DNA of 64,000 nt from Agitococcus lubricus (lineage in GTDB: Bacteria > Pseudomonadota > Gammaproteobacteria > Pseudomonadales > Moraxellaceae). Made by a program: the position numbers and the translations under genes. Below the pieces are notes generated by a model. It made no database searches and had not been told where the DNA came from. It saw only the letters and a program-made list of their open reading frames with translations. The stretch lies in contig NZ_QAON01000001.1 of the NCBI RefSeq assembly GCF_003051055.1, positions 537,703-601,702 of the forward strand, given 5' to 3'. The stretch's first letter is position 1. Each line of letters begins with the position of its first letter. Shown piece by piece: positions 46,030 through 57,100 of the stretch.

Positions 46030-47466
46030 TTAGAAGGTATTTTCAGATGCTGAGGGTTCTGAAGATGATTCTTCCTCACCATAGTTGTTCATGTCTTCGT
46101 CTGTGTCTGTATTAAAACTGGGTAAGGCGGCTTGCCCAAACGGAGCGTTGAACGGATTATGCGCCTGCCGCTGTGCTTGCAACAAGGTCATCACGGTGGC
46201 TAATGGCATATCGTTGAGGGTGAATTGTTCATCTTTGACGGCAGCACGAACGAAATAGCCTTCATTGTCACTTTTAATCAGACCATAATCATTTAAGCTA
46301 TTAAATAACGGACTAAATTCGGCTTTACTTTGTGCAATACGGTCGATAGTGGCACGATTAGCATGTAAGGTTAAGGCTAAATCCGTTTCTGCACCAAAGG
46401 TTTCGCGCGCAGGTTGATTAAGGCCAATTTTGCTAAAGTCGATGCCTTTAACGTGGCCACGTAAGCTGACCCGCATCTCACCCATTTCTACATAAAAATC
46501 GTCAATTTTAAACTCAGGCTTTCCTGTATAGAGGGCTTTAGCTGCGTCAACAAACTCCGTAAAGTTGGGTTTACAGCTTGCGCCTAAGCGTTTTAATTCT
46601 TGATTAAATTTTTTGAATGCAGCAAGGTCTACCCGATTCATGGCCATTTTGAATCCTGCTTTGCCTGCGCCTTCTTGGCCAAAGCTCAGTTCGCCTAAAC
46701 GAATGTCATGGCTGATATTGGCAAGTTTAGCTTGCTGTTTCAGCTCATAACGCATGCTCAAATTATCAATACGTAAGGTGTTGCTGAGATGAGGAATATT
46801 ATCCGTTAATTCAAATTTATCGACAGAGAATAGGCTACTAAAACCTGCATCATTCGCTTGTTGGGTCATCTCAAATTTGATATTGCTAAAACCACCAAGA
46901 CTACTGTCGTCTTTAACCAAGTCTAAACTTTTGGCGACCATATTGGCCTGTAATTGCTTATCTACAAAACGGATATCGCCTGTTACGCCACCCCATGTGA
47001 GATAGCCGTCGTTATTGGCATCAGGATTCGTTAGCCGACTAGAAGGGCTATCGATATGATATAGAACATCGCCATTCAATTGATAACGACCCGTGATGGT
47101 CATGGGGTCTTTATTGGCAAATAGTTTTTTTAAGCCGTCCTCAACATCTTTAGCAAAGACAAATTCAAGTTCAGAAGTAATTGCGCCCAGCCCAGAAATT
47201 AAATCATGTTTAAACCTTTCTTTGAGGGTAAATTTGAGCGTTTCTTGGGTACAAGGGTCAACTTGTAAGGCAAATTCGGTGGTTGCGGTACTACTAAACG
47301 CGCTGCTGTCAAAACGATGGTAGACCACTTTGAGCGGGAGGGTGGATTCGGCAGCAAAGCTTTTTAGGTGCGTAGCATAATCTTGTTTTATTTCGTACAT
47401 GGCATACATAGCAGAGCCAGACCATAGCGCGGCACAACCAATACTTAATAATAACCATTTGTTCAT
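46030..47466 (-). CDS. YdgA-family (DUF945) protein
   Basis: 478 residues with an N-terminal membrane or signal segment (WLLLSIGCAALWSGSAMYA) and then a long beta-rich periplasmic region built of repeated amphipathic strands, as in YdgA/DUF945 proteins. YATHLKSFAAESTLPLKV and YHRFDSSAFSS fit the conserved N-terminal part. The tail is acidic and low in complexity (TDTDEDMNNYGEEESSSEPS). Function unknown; the family is thought to act at the cell envelope. Located 42 bp behind rdgB on the same strand. Confidence 0.75.
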   Translation of the reverse strand: MNKWLLLSIGCAALWSGSAMYAMYEIKQDYATHLKSFAAESTLPLKVVYHRFDSSAFSSTATTEFALQVDPCTQETLKFTLKERFKHDLISGLGAITSELEFVFAKDVEDGLKKLFANKDPMTITGRYQLNGDVLYHIDSPSSRLTNPDANNDGYLTWGGVTGDIRFVDKQLQANMVAKSLDLVKDDSSLGGFSNIKFEMTQQANDAGFSSLFSVDKFELTDNIPHLSNTLRIDNLSMRYELKQQAKLANISHDIRLGELSFGQEGAGKAGFKMAMNRVDLAAFKKFNQELKRLGASCKPNFTEFVDAAKALYTGKPEFKIDDFYVEMGEMRVSLRGHVKGIDFSKIGLNQPARETFGAETDLALTLHANRATIDRIAQSKAEFSPLFNSLNDYGLIKSDNEGYFVRAAVKDEQFTLNDMPLATVMTLLQAQRQAHNPFNAPFGQAALPSFNTDTDEDMNNYGEEESSSEPSASENTF

Positions 47467-47508
47467 AGGGCGTCCTTGTCATCAAACTGAGAGTTAAAGG
47501 AAAAAGTG

Positions 47509-48102
47509 TTAGAGCGTAGCAAAGGCAGCTTTTAATTGTGCCATAGCTTGCCCGCGATGACTAATTTGATTTTTTAGTGTGGGGTCTAATTCAGCACTAC
47601 TACAACCGCGTTCAGGCAACCAAAATAAAGGGTCATAACCAAAGCCGTTCTCGCCACGTTTTTCGGCTAAGATTTCGCCATGCCAAATCCCTTGACAAAT
47701 AATCGGTAAAGGGTCGTTGGCATGCCGCAAAAATACTAACACACAAACAAATTGTGCTTTAATGGGCTGATGGCGAAAAGCCAATAAGTCATGGAGAAGT
47801 TTTTCATTATTGGTGCTGTCTTTTGCGCCTGCACCTGCATAGCGTGCCGAATAAATACCAGGCCCGCCATTCATGACATCGACACACAGGCCTGAGTCAT
47901 CGGCGAGTGCAGCTAAACCCGATAATTGCGCAGCATGTCGCGCTTTAATCAGGGCATTTTCGACAAAGGTTAAACCTGTCTCATCGGCATCACTAATAGA
48001 CAAGGATTTTTGACTAATTAACTCAAAGGGATAATCCTGAAGTAAAGTTTGCAGTTCTTGGAGCTTGCCTTGGTTGCCTGTTGCAATGACGAGTTTTTGC
48101 AT
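47509..48102 (-). CDS. rdgB: XTP/dITP diphosphatase (non-canonical purine NTPase)
   Basis: 197 residues. Hydrolyses XTP, ITP and dITP to monophosphates, keeping damaged purines out of nucleic acids. Motifs: VIATGNQGKLQEL at the N-terminus, ALADDSGLCVD and GPGIYSARYAG with the catalytic Asp, GFGYDPLFWLPE and SHRGQAM at the end. ATG 48102 gives the family start; the frame extends 20 codons upstream without homology. In Pseudomonas rdgB lies between metW and hemW, the same neighbourhood as here. Confidence 0.94.
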   Translation of the reverse strand: MQKLVIATGNQGKLQELQTLLQDYPFELISQKSLSISDADETGLTFVENALIKARHAAQLSGLAALADDSGLCVDVMNGGPGIYSARYAGAGAKDSTNNEKLLHDLLAFRHQPIKAQFVCVLVFLRHANDPLPIICQGIWHGEILAEKRGENGFGYDPLFWLPERGCSSAELDPTLKNQISHRGQAMAQLKAAFATL

Positions 48103-48357
48103 AATGAGGTCATCTAAAATGAATAATTGTTTGTTATACAAGGGATACAGGTTTCTTGCCAAGAGTATGTCACAATAGCAATTACAGAAAATGCCCCCTT
48201 TGGGGTGGTCTGATTGGTATGGCTCACGGTGATGTCGTAATAGAAAATTAAGTGCGTGTGGTCAGCATATACGCAATCTTATCAATTATATCTATCTGAG
48301 TCAGCCTGTCTTGTCATAATTCTCGAGCGTGATGTAGTGTTGTAGGTAAATCCTGAG
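48103..48357. other. Divergent region rdgB / metallophosphoesterase
   Basis: 255 bp without a gene. It carries a small CCCC-N4-GGGG type hairpin near 48193 and presumably both promoters; none is clear. Confidence 0.35.
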
Positions 48358-49395
48358 ATGACTAAGTATCGACTATTATTTTGGCTAATCATGTGTTTGT
48401 TGATGGTATTGGCAGGCACGATTGGTTTGGCATGGCAACAAGCAGACATGGCGCGCACGGTCAATATAAAGGGTACTATGATAGGAAGTTTTTTCTATTA
48501 TGCCAGTTGGTTGATGCCCCTATTATTATTACTGATTATGGCGGGTTGGTGGCGTAAACAAGTCTCTTTATGGGTCATGCTCTTTAGTTCTGCGATATTA
48601 CTCTTAGGTATTTATGCCCGTTTTATAGAGCCTAATTTATTAGTGGTCAAACATACACAGATTAAAACAGGATACTCGCTAAAAATAGCACTCATTAGTG
48701 ATATGCATTATGGTTTATTTTCGACATCGGCCGATATGCAGCGCTTAGTCAATAAACTCAATACCTTAGACGTAGATGCGGTTTTGGTGGCTGGCGATTG
48801 GACGTATGAGCCACCACAACCTATCCCACTTGTAGATTTGCTCAAACCCTTTCAACAAGTCAAACACCCCATCTATTCAGTCACAGGGAATCATGATGAA
48901 CGAATGCCTGGCCCCCCCTTAGCCGCAGAGTTACATAGTGCATTGATAGCCAATGGCGTGACACCGATTGAAGGCCAAAGCGTGGACTTGGGGCATGTAC
49001 GCGTGGCGGGCTTACTCGACTTATGGGCACACCAGCGTCAACAACGAAGAGAGCGTCGCCAATCAGAACACAAAAAACAACCTTTATATTGGCAAAGTGC
49101 ATTAGCAGTACAAGATAAACCGCTACTTTTGTTGACACATAACCCAGATGCTATTTTTAATTTACCGCCACTCACACAACCCTTTTTAGTATTGGCAGGC
49201 CATACACACGGTGGGCAGGTGAATTTACCTATTGTGACCCATAATATATTACGTTTTGCAACCATCGGTCACTTTAAGAGGGGGTTATACACGCTAAAAG
49301 AAGGACAAGTCTTTGTTACCAGCGGTATTGGTATAGTTGGCTTACCGCTACGATTTAATATGCCACCGACCATCGATGTGTTAGAGTTTTATTGA
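48358..49395 (+). CDS. Membrane-anchored metallophosphoesterase (YkuE-like)
   Basis: 345 residues. The N-terminus has three hydrophobic segments (about residues 5-25, 43-63, 68-88), then a calcineurin-like phosphoesterase domain with all metal motifs: SDMHYG, AGDWTYE, TGNHDER, LTHNPD and AGHTHGGQ. Members such as YkuE hydrolyse phosphodiesters of lipids or nucleotides on the outer face of the membrane or inside the cell; the substrate is unknown here. The loop AHQRQQRRERRQSEHKK is strongly basic. Convergent with the Mrr-type gene. Confidence 0.87.
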   Translation: MTKYRLLFWLIMCLLMVLAGTIGLAWQQADMARTVNIKGTMIGSFFYYASWLMPLLLLLIMAGWWRKQVSLWVMLFSSAILLLGIYARFIEPNLLVVKHTQIKTGYSLKIALISDMHYGLFSTSADMQRLVNKLNTLDVDAVLVAGDWTYEPPQPIPLVDLLKPFQQVKHPIYSVTGNHDERMPGPPLAAELHSALIANGVTPIEGQSVDLGHVRVAGLLDLWAHQRQQRRERRQSEHKKQPLYWQSALAVQDKPLLLLTHNPDAIFNLPPLTQPFLVLAGHTHGGQVNLPIVTHNILRFATIGHFKRGLYTLKEGQVFVTSGIGIVGLPLRFNMPPTIDVLEFY

Positions 49396-49442
49396 GGACT
49401 ATATGTTAGCTCATGCAGGTGATTGCCTGTGCATAACGACTT

Positions 49443-50354
49443 TTAATCTTCCTCAAAGTAGTCTGAATCAATGCGTTTGATGGCATAACTGATTTCCGTA
49501 GATACACCAATATCATATTCAATCATCAACTGACATAAGGTTTTACCGTCAATCAGCGCGATTTTGTTATCTATTTTGGCGACATACTCCTCGGCTTCTT
49601 GAGAAAAGCGGGAGGTCGTCATAAAAATACCTTTTTTGGCGCGTTGGCCATGTAGAGCGCCCACAAATTTTTGAATTTCTGGTCGTCCTACGGTGTCTTT
49701 CCAGCGTTTAGCTTGAATATACACCGCATCAAGGCCCAGTCGGTCTTCTTTGATAATCCCATCAATTCCTTCGTCACCACTTTTACCCATCGCTTGCCCC
49801 GCATCGGCGCGTGTGCCGCCATAGCCCATTTTTAATAATAATTCGACCACCAATTTTTCAAAAAAGGCAGGGCTGTTATTTTTAATACGGTCGAGTAATT
49901 CGTCGGCTAATCGAAAGCTCAAATCTTGGTAAGCCGTTTCGATAATTTCGTGCGGGGTTTGTATTTGTGTGTCTCTGACAGGACGTAAGGGGCTGAGCGC
50001 TTCAGGCAAACGCAGACTTTTAGCGTATTGGTAGGTCGGTAAAGTTTGTAACAGTGCTATATTGATAAGTGGTGGTGCACTGGCTAACAAATGTTGTCCT
50101 TCGGTAGTGATTCTAAACACACCACGTTGGGTAGCTTCCAGCAGACCAGCCATTTTTAAGTGTGCTTTGGCCCAAGCAACACGGTTTTCAAACACTTTTT
50201 GTTGGCCAGAAGGCAATTTTTGCTGGCGGTCGGCTTCACTTAAGCCAAATAATTGGCTTAAATGTTGAGTGACCGCCGTATTTTTTACTTCTACCCCTGT
50301 GGCACAGAATTGCAGGAGAGGTAACATTAGACGCTGAAAATCGGGAATAGCCAT
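49443..50354 (-). CDS. Mrr-type restriction endonuclease (modification-dependent)
   Basis: 303 residues. An N-terminal winged-helix Mrr domain (PDFQRLMLPLLQF, FRITTEGQHLLAS) recognises DNA; the C-terminal PD-(D/E)xK nuclease has GDEGIDGIIKEDRLGLDAV followed by IQAKRW, giving the catalytic Asp, Gln and Lys. Mrr cuts methylated DNA and responds to foreign methyltransferases and high pressure in E. coli. No methyltransferase is adjacent, so it is an orphan type IV enzyme. It lies 10 bp behind metW on the same strand and may be co-transcribed. Confidence 0.9.
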   Translation of the reverse strand: MAIPDFQRLMLPLLQFCATGVEVKNTAVTQHLSQLFGLSEADRQQKLPSGQQKVFENRVAWAKAHLKMAGLLEATQRGVFRITTEGQHLLASAPPLINIALLQTLPTYQYAKSLRLPEALSPLRPVRDTQIQTPHEIIETAYQDLSFRLADELLDRIKNNSPAFFEKLVVELLLKMGYGGTRADAGQAMGKSGDEGIDGIIKEDRLGLDAVYIQAKRWKDTVGRPEIQKFVGALHGQRAKKGIFMTTSRFSQEAEEYVAKIDNKIALIDGKTLCQLMIEYDIGVSTEISYAIKRIDSDYFEED

Positions 50355-50364
50355 ACTTAAATAC

Positions 50365-50955
50365 TTAACGACTGACGCGATAAATAGCCACTTCTCCCAA
50401 TAAATTAGGAAAGCGTTTCGTTAAAAAAGAGCGTTGTTGGTCGTCATCGACCGCCAAACGATTAAGAATACGAATCCCTAACTGTTGGCACAGCTCTTCA
50501 AAATCGTTAAACGTGCACAAATGAATATTAGGCGTATTATACCAAGAGTAAGGTAGCGCTTCGGACATCGGCATTTTACCCTTAAAAAACAAATAGCCGC
50601 GTGTTTTCCAATGGGCAAAATTGGGAAAGGTGATAATAGCTTGTTGACCGACCCTTAACATATCTTTTAACAGCTTATCGGGTTGCTCTACGGCTTGTAG
50701 GGCTTGAGTCATGATGACACTGTCAAAACTGTTATCGGCAAAATTACCTAAGCCTTTATTGAGGTCTTGTTGAATCACATTAACCCCACGAGCGACACAG
50801 TCATTGATTTTATCTTCATCAATTTCTAAACCATAACCACGAATGGCAAAGTTATCGCGTAAATGAGCCAGTAGCTCACCATCACCACAGCCTAAATCTA
50901 AGACGCGGGACTGGGGTTTTATCCACCGTTCGGCTAAACGTAAATCAAGACGCAT
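50365..50955 (-). CDS. metW: Methionine biosynthesis protein MetW
   Basis: 196 residues, SAM-methyltransferase-like. MetW is needed together with MetX for homoserine acylation in some proteobacteria. The glycine-rich motif [15 protein letters not shown] and the family region [20 protein letters not shown] are present, as is [17 protein letters not shown] 50955 has GGAG upstream and overlaps the end of metX by 11 bp, so the pair is translationally coupled. Confidence 0.93.
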   Translation of the reverse strand: MRLDLRLAERWIKPQSRVLDLGCGDGELLAHLRDNFAIRGYGLEIDEDKINDCVARGVNVIQQDLNKGLGNFADNSFDSVIMTQALQAVEQPDKLLKDMLRVGQQAIITFPNFAHWKTRGYLFFKGKMPMSEALPYSWYNTPNIHLCTFNDFEELCQQLGIRILNRLAVDDDQQRSFLTKRFPNLLGEVAIYRVSR

Positions 50956-52108
50956 GTTTAGCTCCTTGAGTTTCATGCGCAATATTACTTAAGAAACTTT
51001 TGAGTAAATTGACATAACGAGGAATAGGAAATAAAAAAGAATCATGCCCTTGAGGAGCGTCAATATCGGCATAAGCAACGTCTTTGCCTTGTGCAATTAA
51101 GGCATTCACAATTTCTTGTGAGCGTTCTGGTGAGAAGCGCCAATCGGTGGTAAAGGAAATCACCAAAAATTTGCAGGTGGCACGGCTGAGGGCATGCTGT
51201 AAATTGTCGTTGTATTCACGGGCAGGGTCAAAATAGTCTAAGGCTTTGGTCATCAATAAATAGGTATTGGCATCAAAGTTTTTAGAAAAAACCTCGCCTT
51301 GATGGCGTAAATAGGATTCGACTTGGAACTCAACATCATAACCATATAAAAACTTGCCACTTTTGAGGTCACGACCAAATTTTTGTTTCATCGCGTCGTC
51401 AGACAAATAGGTAATGTGCCCAACCATCCGCGCTAAAATCAAACCACGTTTAGGGTAAGTATCCATTTCATAATAGTGGCCACCATGAAAATCGGGGTCA
51501 GACAAAATGGATTGGCGAGCGACTTCATTAAAGGCAATATTTTGGGCAGAGAGTTTGGGCGCGCTGGCAATAATCACAGCACTACGCAAACGTTCAGGAT
51601 AATCCACAGACCATTGTAGTACCTGCATGCCACCTAAAGAGCCACCAATCACGGCTGCCCATTGTCCAATACCCAAAAAATCACTTAAGCGTACTTGGAC
51701 TTGTACCCAGTCTTTGACGGTGACTAACGGGAAGTCTGCGCCATACATACGGCCTGTAGCTGGATTAAAAGAAGAAGGGCCTGTAGACCCGTGACAGCCA
51801 CCTAAATTATTCAGAGCAACCACAAAAAATTTATTGGTATCAATGGCTTTATCAGGGCCGATACAACTGTCCCACCAACCTGCTTTTTTATCATCAGCTC
51901 GGTGATAACCTGCGGCATGATGATGACCTGATAACGCATGACAAATCAAAATCGCGTTGGATTTATCTGCATTTAACTGGCCATACGTTTCGTACATTAA
52001 GGTATAAGCGTCGAGTACGCGCTCACAAGCGAGTGTTAATGGCTCATGGACTTCTAAACTTTGTGGTGTCACTAAACCAACGGAGTCGGCAGGAAATGAA
52101 TGAGACAT
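50945..52108 (-). CDS. metX: Homoserine O-acyltransferase
   Basis: 387 residues, alpha/beta hydrolase fold; acylates homoserine at the start of methionine synthesis. Nucleophile Ser in [12 protein letters not shown], the catalytic Asp in [10 protein letters not shown] and His in [23 protein letters not shown] is the conserved family loop. Whether acetyl- or succinyl-CoA is used cannot be decided by eye; gammaproteobacterial MetX paired with MetW is often a succinyltransferase. ATG 52108 matches family starts. The open frame extends 24 codons upstream without similarity. Confidence 0.93.
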   Translation of the reverse strand: MSHSFPADSVGLVTPQSLEVHEPLTLACERVLDAYTLMYETYGQLNADKSNAILICHALSGHHHAAGYHRADDKKAGWWDSCIGPDKAIDTNKFFVVALNNLGGCHGSTGPSSFNPATGRMYGADFPLVTVKDWVQVQVRLSDFLGIGQWAAVIGGSLGGMQVLQWSVDYPERLRSAVIIASAPKLSAQNIAFNEVARQSILSDPDFHGGHYYEMDTYPKRGLILARMVGHITYLSDDAMKQKFGRDLKSGKFLYGYDVEFQVESYLRHQGEVFSKNFDANTYLLMTKALDYFDPAREYNDNLQHALSRATCKFLVISFTTDWRFSPERSQEIVNALIAQGKDVAYADIDAPQGHDSFLFPIPRYVNLLKSFLSNIAHETQGAKHAS

Positions 52109-52327
52109 TGGCAATCTATGGCTAAAGCAGGGTGGGGGATTAAGTCTAAATAGTGGTGGTGGCGAGTGCAAGTCTTTCAAGGGGCAAGGCGAGTGATTTT
52201 AGGGTCTCTCTTAAAAAGCAACTTCGGTCATCTTTTTTATTGGCATTTGGATGGTAACTTGGCGTATTGTTAGCCAATGACTAAAGATATAAAAATGGTA
52301 CTATAGTGCCACAATTGGAGGGTTTAT

Positions 52328-53152
52328 ATGTCAGCATATCATTTTCAACATAAATTAGCCTTAGTCACGGGCGCGGGTTCAGGTATTGGTCGGGCAACAG
52401 CAATTCGTTTGGGGTCATTGGGCTGTCGCGTCATTATTAGCGACCGTAATGCAAACGCCCTAGCAGAAACAGCTACTTTATTGCATTCACAATCTGTAGA
52501 AAATTACAGTGAGGTCGTAGATGTTGCCGATTGGCAAGCCATGCAAGTCTTGGCAGACAAAGTGCATCAACAATACGGTGTGTTAGATATTTTGGTCAAT
52601 AATGCGGGTGTGGCTACAGCGGGTGAGTTTTTACATACGCCAATTGAAGATTGGCACTGGGTGATGAGTATTAACCTGATGGGGGTTGTACACGGTTGTA
52701 AAGCCTTTGGTACAGAAATGGCCGCTCGTGGTCAAGGCCATATCGTTAATGTGGCATCCGCCGCAGGCTATTATGCTGCACCTGATATGTCAGCATATTC
52801 TGCGAGTAAACACGCAGTGATGGGCTTAACTGAGTCCTTACGTTTAGAGCTTGCCGAACATAATGTCGGGGTGAGTGCGATTTGTCCTGGGGTTATCAAT
52901 ACGAATATTGTGGCCGCCATGCGTACGCACGGTGAGGTGGTTAAATCACAAGCCAAGCTAGTCGATATTTACCGTAAGCGTAATTATGGTCCTGAAGGTG
53001 TGGCTGAAGCAGTTGTCAGTGCAGTTAAACATAATCGGGGTGTTGTGCCTGTCAGTCCCGAAGCATGGGTGTTATACGCGGGTAAGCGTTTAGTGCCTGA
53101 AGTGATGGACGTGGTTCAACGTACGGCCTTATTTCGTAAGTTAAAGCCCTAA
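52328..53152 (+). CDS. Short-chain dehydrogenase/reductase
   Basis: 274 residues, classical SDR. Coenzyme motif TGAGSGIGRATA, NNAG at about residue 90, catalytic Ser in VASAAGYY, and YSASKH with the Tyr and Lys. An acidic Asp after beta-2 (SDRNAN) suggests a preference for NAD(H). The C-terminus is longer than the core by about 30 residues (GKRLVPEVMDVVQR), as in many lipid- or alcohol-related SDRs. The substrate is unknown. SD GGAGG precedes ATG 52328. Confidence 0.87.
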   Translation: MSAYHFQHKLALVTGAGSGIGRATAIRLGSLGCRVIISDRNANALAETATLLHSQSVENYSEVVDVADWQAMQVLADKVHQQYGVLDILVNNAGVATAGEFLHTPIEDWHWVMSINLMGVVHGCKAFGTEMAARGQGHIVNVASAAGYYAAPDMSAYSASKHAVMGLTESLRLELAEHNVGVSAICPGVINTNIVAAMRTHGEVVKSQAKLVDIYRKRNYGPEGVAEAVVSAVKHNRGVVPVSPEAWVLYAGKRLVPEVMDVVQRTALFRKLKP

Positions 53153-53163
53153 GCAATGATGGG

Positions 53164-53436
53164 CTAGGGGCTGTTGACGTTGTGCGTGTCAGGCGTGTTA
53201 CAGGTAAAAATAGAATCAGACAAGGCGCAAAACGACGTGAGTAGTTGTTCTGTTAACAAGGCTTGTCACACAGTATGAAGCTATTTTTACCGTAGCCCAC
53301 AGGGAAAGAGCTATTTTTTGAGGCGATGTTGTGGTTCATTCCTTGTTTGGAATAACCCAACCATGCGGCTCTTGTTACGTATCCTCTAAAAAATGGTTTC
53401 GTTCGCAAACACACTTAAAATGTCAACAGCGCCTAG
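53164..53436. repeat. MITE-like repeat family 2, full copy
   Basis: 273 bp with 15-bp terminal inverted repeats CTAGGGGCTGTTGAC (53164-53178) and GTCAACAGCGCCTAG (53422-53436), one mismatch. Similarity continues inward for another dozen bases. The right half aligns with 37929-38071. It has no substantial ORF. It begins 12 bp after the SDR stop. A non-autonomous transposable element is the likely explanation. Confidence 0.72.
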
Positions 53437-54140
53437 TATTAGAGTCACCAACTTTCTGAGGCAAGTCTCGCCAAGGGCAGCCCATTCTCATGCGGTAAAC
53501 TATGCCTCCCATGGTCATACGCAAATTAGGCTTGCCGTATATAGAATATAGAGGGAAGCTTCAAACATCATCATGCTTAGCTTCGACTAGTGTTCATCTG
53601 TAAGCAGTAATTGAAGGATGGCAGATACGCGTTTGTGTGTCAAAACTACCATTCTACGAGTTTGCCCTTCTTTTTAAGGTAGTGTGTAAAACCAAGGTGA
53701 TAATTCTATATAACCTTTGCGCACCAATGGCCAGAAGATTTTTATCACGTCAAATTTATGCACTACCCTTTCTAATATCAACTTCTGAAAAGTCAACCTA
53801 CCCTATATAGTTACCTTTTTATGATAAATACGCATCACATACCAGTTCCACTTTTTAGCAAAAAACATGTTGAAAAGAATGGAAGCCAACTTGATTTTGA
53901 ACATGATGTTAGCTGAACACAATCAGACTAATGGATTGGATTTTAAGATAAACGGACAACTCTATACCAATCGGTGTTTTAGTTTATTGTTTACAATAAA
54001 TGAGACTAAAATCACAAAAAACAATATCAAGTATATTGTAAGGGCCGTTGAGGTTTGATTGCGGCTCACACGCAAAACACCAAAGCCCCTAGTCAATTCA
54101 CTATTTTGTAACGCACAAATGGCATCACTGGAGACTTTTC
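53437..54140. other. Leader region of the giant RTX gene
   Basis: 704 bp without a convincing gene. A 63-codon frame at 53867-54058 lacks an SD and similarity. The last bases carry the SD GGAGAC (54130-54135) for the RTX gene. AT-rich stretches near 53800-53840 could hold its promoter, but no box is clear. Confidence 0.4.
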
Positions 54141-57100
54141 ATGGCTATTATCAATGGTACTGCTGGTAATGACAATTTGGCAGGTGATGCCCAGCCAAAT
54201 CAGGTAATACTGGTTGAAGGTTCTGCTAATGTATCCACATGGCTAGTTTCTGATGATGATGCGGCCGTCACCATTGATTTAGGCTCAAATACCCTAAAAT
54301 TAGGCGACCAAAGTTTTACAGGTACACAGTTACATATTAACAGTAATGGTACGGTCAATTTAGGGACAACTCCTTTTAGTGGTTATAATAATACAGCAGT
54401 CACCGATGCGAGTTTGCCCAATTATAGTATTGCTGTTTTTTGGGATGATTTAGTCACCAATTACAGTGCTGATGACAAAGTATTGACCAAATTTATAGAT
54501 GATAATAATGATGGTATTAGTGAACGATTAATTATTCAATGGCATGCTTATCCTTACAGTAATCGCACCACGATGTTACGTTTTCAAGTGGAGTTAGCTT
54601 TAAACTCTGGTCAAGAAGGCGTGCGTGTCAACTTTTTAGATATTGCCGGAGCAGGCGCAGGTAATGGTGCGACTGTAGGCATTAAAACCCCCACTTATAC
54701 CGAACAATGGTCATATAACACTGCGATTGCTCAGTCGTTTTTTAGCAGAGGCGTGTTTCAGTCAGTACCAAGTAGCGATACTTTAGATGGTGGAGCGGGT
54801 GCAGATACCTTAGCAGGCGGTGAAGGCACAGATACCTATATTGTCGATAATGTGGGCGATGTGGTCGTTGAGCGTGCATTTTTGTTTAATGCCAGCACCA
54901 GTAGTACGAATGTACAAGCAAATGCGCTTAGTGATAATCCCTTTTTGTCTGCTGATGGTAGCAAAGTTGCGTTTCAAAGTACGGCGACTAATTTAGTGGC
55001 TAATGACACTAATACGTATCAAGATATTTTTATCAAAGATTTAAGCACAGGTATTCTCAGCCGAGTGAATACCAGCAGTAGCGGTGTGCAAGCTAATAAT
55101 ACAAGTACTCTCAGTGATTTATCGGCAGATGGCACTAAAGTTGTATTTTTAAGTTCTGCTACTAATTTAGTAGCGGGTGATACCAATGGTTATGCAGATA
55201 TTTTTCTCAAAGATGTAACTACAGGCGCTGTGACTAGAGTCAGTACCAGCAGTAGTGGTGTACAAACAAATGGCCATAATTACAGTGCTGTAGTTTCGGC
55301 TGATGGTAACAAAGTTGCCTTCTTAAGTGCGGCGACTAATTTAGTAGCGGGTGATACCAATAATCTGTTTGATATTTTTGTTAAAGATTTAAGCACAGGT
55401 GCAATTACCCGTGTGACAACTGACAGTAGCGGTACACAAGCGAATGCTCATGGTAGTAATTACATGGTGTTTTCGGCGGATGGTAGCAAAATTGCCTTTG
55501 AAAGTGATGCTACTAACTTAGTTGCTGGCGACACCAATGGTTACTTAGATATTTTTGTCAAAGATTTAATCACTGGTGTTACCACTCGTGTTAGCACGAC
55601 CAGCAGTGGTCTACAAGGTAATAGTCATAGCCGTTTTAAGCCTGTATTTTCGCCTGATGGTACTAAAATCGCCTTTGTCAGTGATGCTGCCAATTTTTCC
55701 ATAGGTGGTGTGGGTGGCAGACATATTTATCTTAAAGACTTAGTGACGGGTACACTGACTCAAGTGAGTACCGATAGTAACAATGCCCAAATCAACTTTA
55801 GTATCAATGAAAATCCTGTCTTTTTAGAAAACGGTACCAAAATCGCGTTTACAAGTAATGCGACCGATTTAGTCGCAGGTGATACGAATGGCAAAATTGA
55901 TGTTTTTATTAAAGATTTAATTACGGGCGCAGTGACTCGTGAGAGTGTTAACGCCAGTGGTACACAAGCGGATGCCAATAGTATTTCGCTGTCAAGTAAT
56001 GGTACTAAGCTGGTGTTTTCGAGTGATGCCAGTAACTTAGTAGCTAGCGATACCAATACCTTTAGAGATATTTTTGTCAAAACATTAAGTGGTGATGTTG
56101 ATACCGTCCAGTCCAGTGTGTCTTATAGCTTAAGCAATCATGTTGAAAATTTGACCTTAACAGGGAGTGCTAACATAAATGGTACAGGCAATAGCCTAAA
56201 TAATGTACTCATCGGTAATAGTGGCAACAATATGCTGACAGGAGGGGCAGGTAACGACACGCTAACTGGCGGATTGGGTAATGACACGTTAGAGGGTGGC
56301 ACAGGTCAAGACACGGCGGTGTATAGTGGTACTTGGTCACAATATATCGTCACGGGCAGCACAGTGACAGGTATACACGGTACCGATAGTTTAAGCAGTA
56401 TTGAGTTTTTAAGTTTTAATGGCCTGACGGTTTCCTTAGCCAATGCCATCAACAAAGCACCTGTTGCGGTTAATGATAATAATAATAGCGACCCATTGAG
56501 TGAAGCAGGCCATAATGTGGCTGGTGATAACACCGCCATAGGAAATGTGTTAACTAATGATACCGATGCCGACATTGCCTTAGGGTTTGACGAAATGCTC
56601 GTAGTGAGTGCCATCACAGGCGGCACAGTTGGTAGTGCGGTCACAGGCACGTATGGCAGTATTGTCTTAAATGCTAATGGTAGTTATGTCTATACCTTAA
56701 ATAATGATGACCTAGATACCCAAGCCTTAGTCACAGGCCAAACAGTCACTGAGGTATTTAGCTATACCATGAGAGATTTACAGGGTGTAAGCAAAACAGC
56801 AACTCTCACGTTAAGCATTAGTGGTTCAGATGATAGCGGCACCCTTGTTGGTACAGCAGGCCATGATAATCTGAGTGCATTAAGTGGTGATGATGTTTTA
56901 ATCGGCTTGGCAGGTAATGACACCTTAAATGGTGGCTTAGGTATAGATACCTTAATGGGCGGCTTAGATAACGATATTTATAGTGTTGATAGCATTACAG
57001 ACAGCATTGTTGAAGCAGAAAACGAAGGTACAGATACCGTCCAAAGCAGCGTGTCTTTTTCATTAGATGGCATAAGCCATGTCGAAAATTTAACCTTGAC

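Noticed and set aside
53867..54058. 63-codon plus-strand ORF upstream of the RTX gene
   Set aside because: It has a non-ATG start, no SD and no recognisable product, and lies in AT-rich leader sequence.
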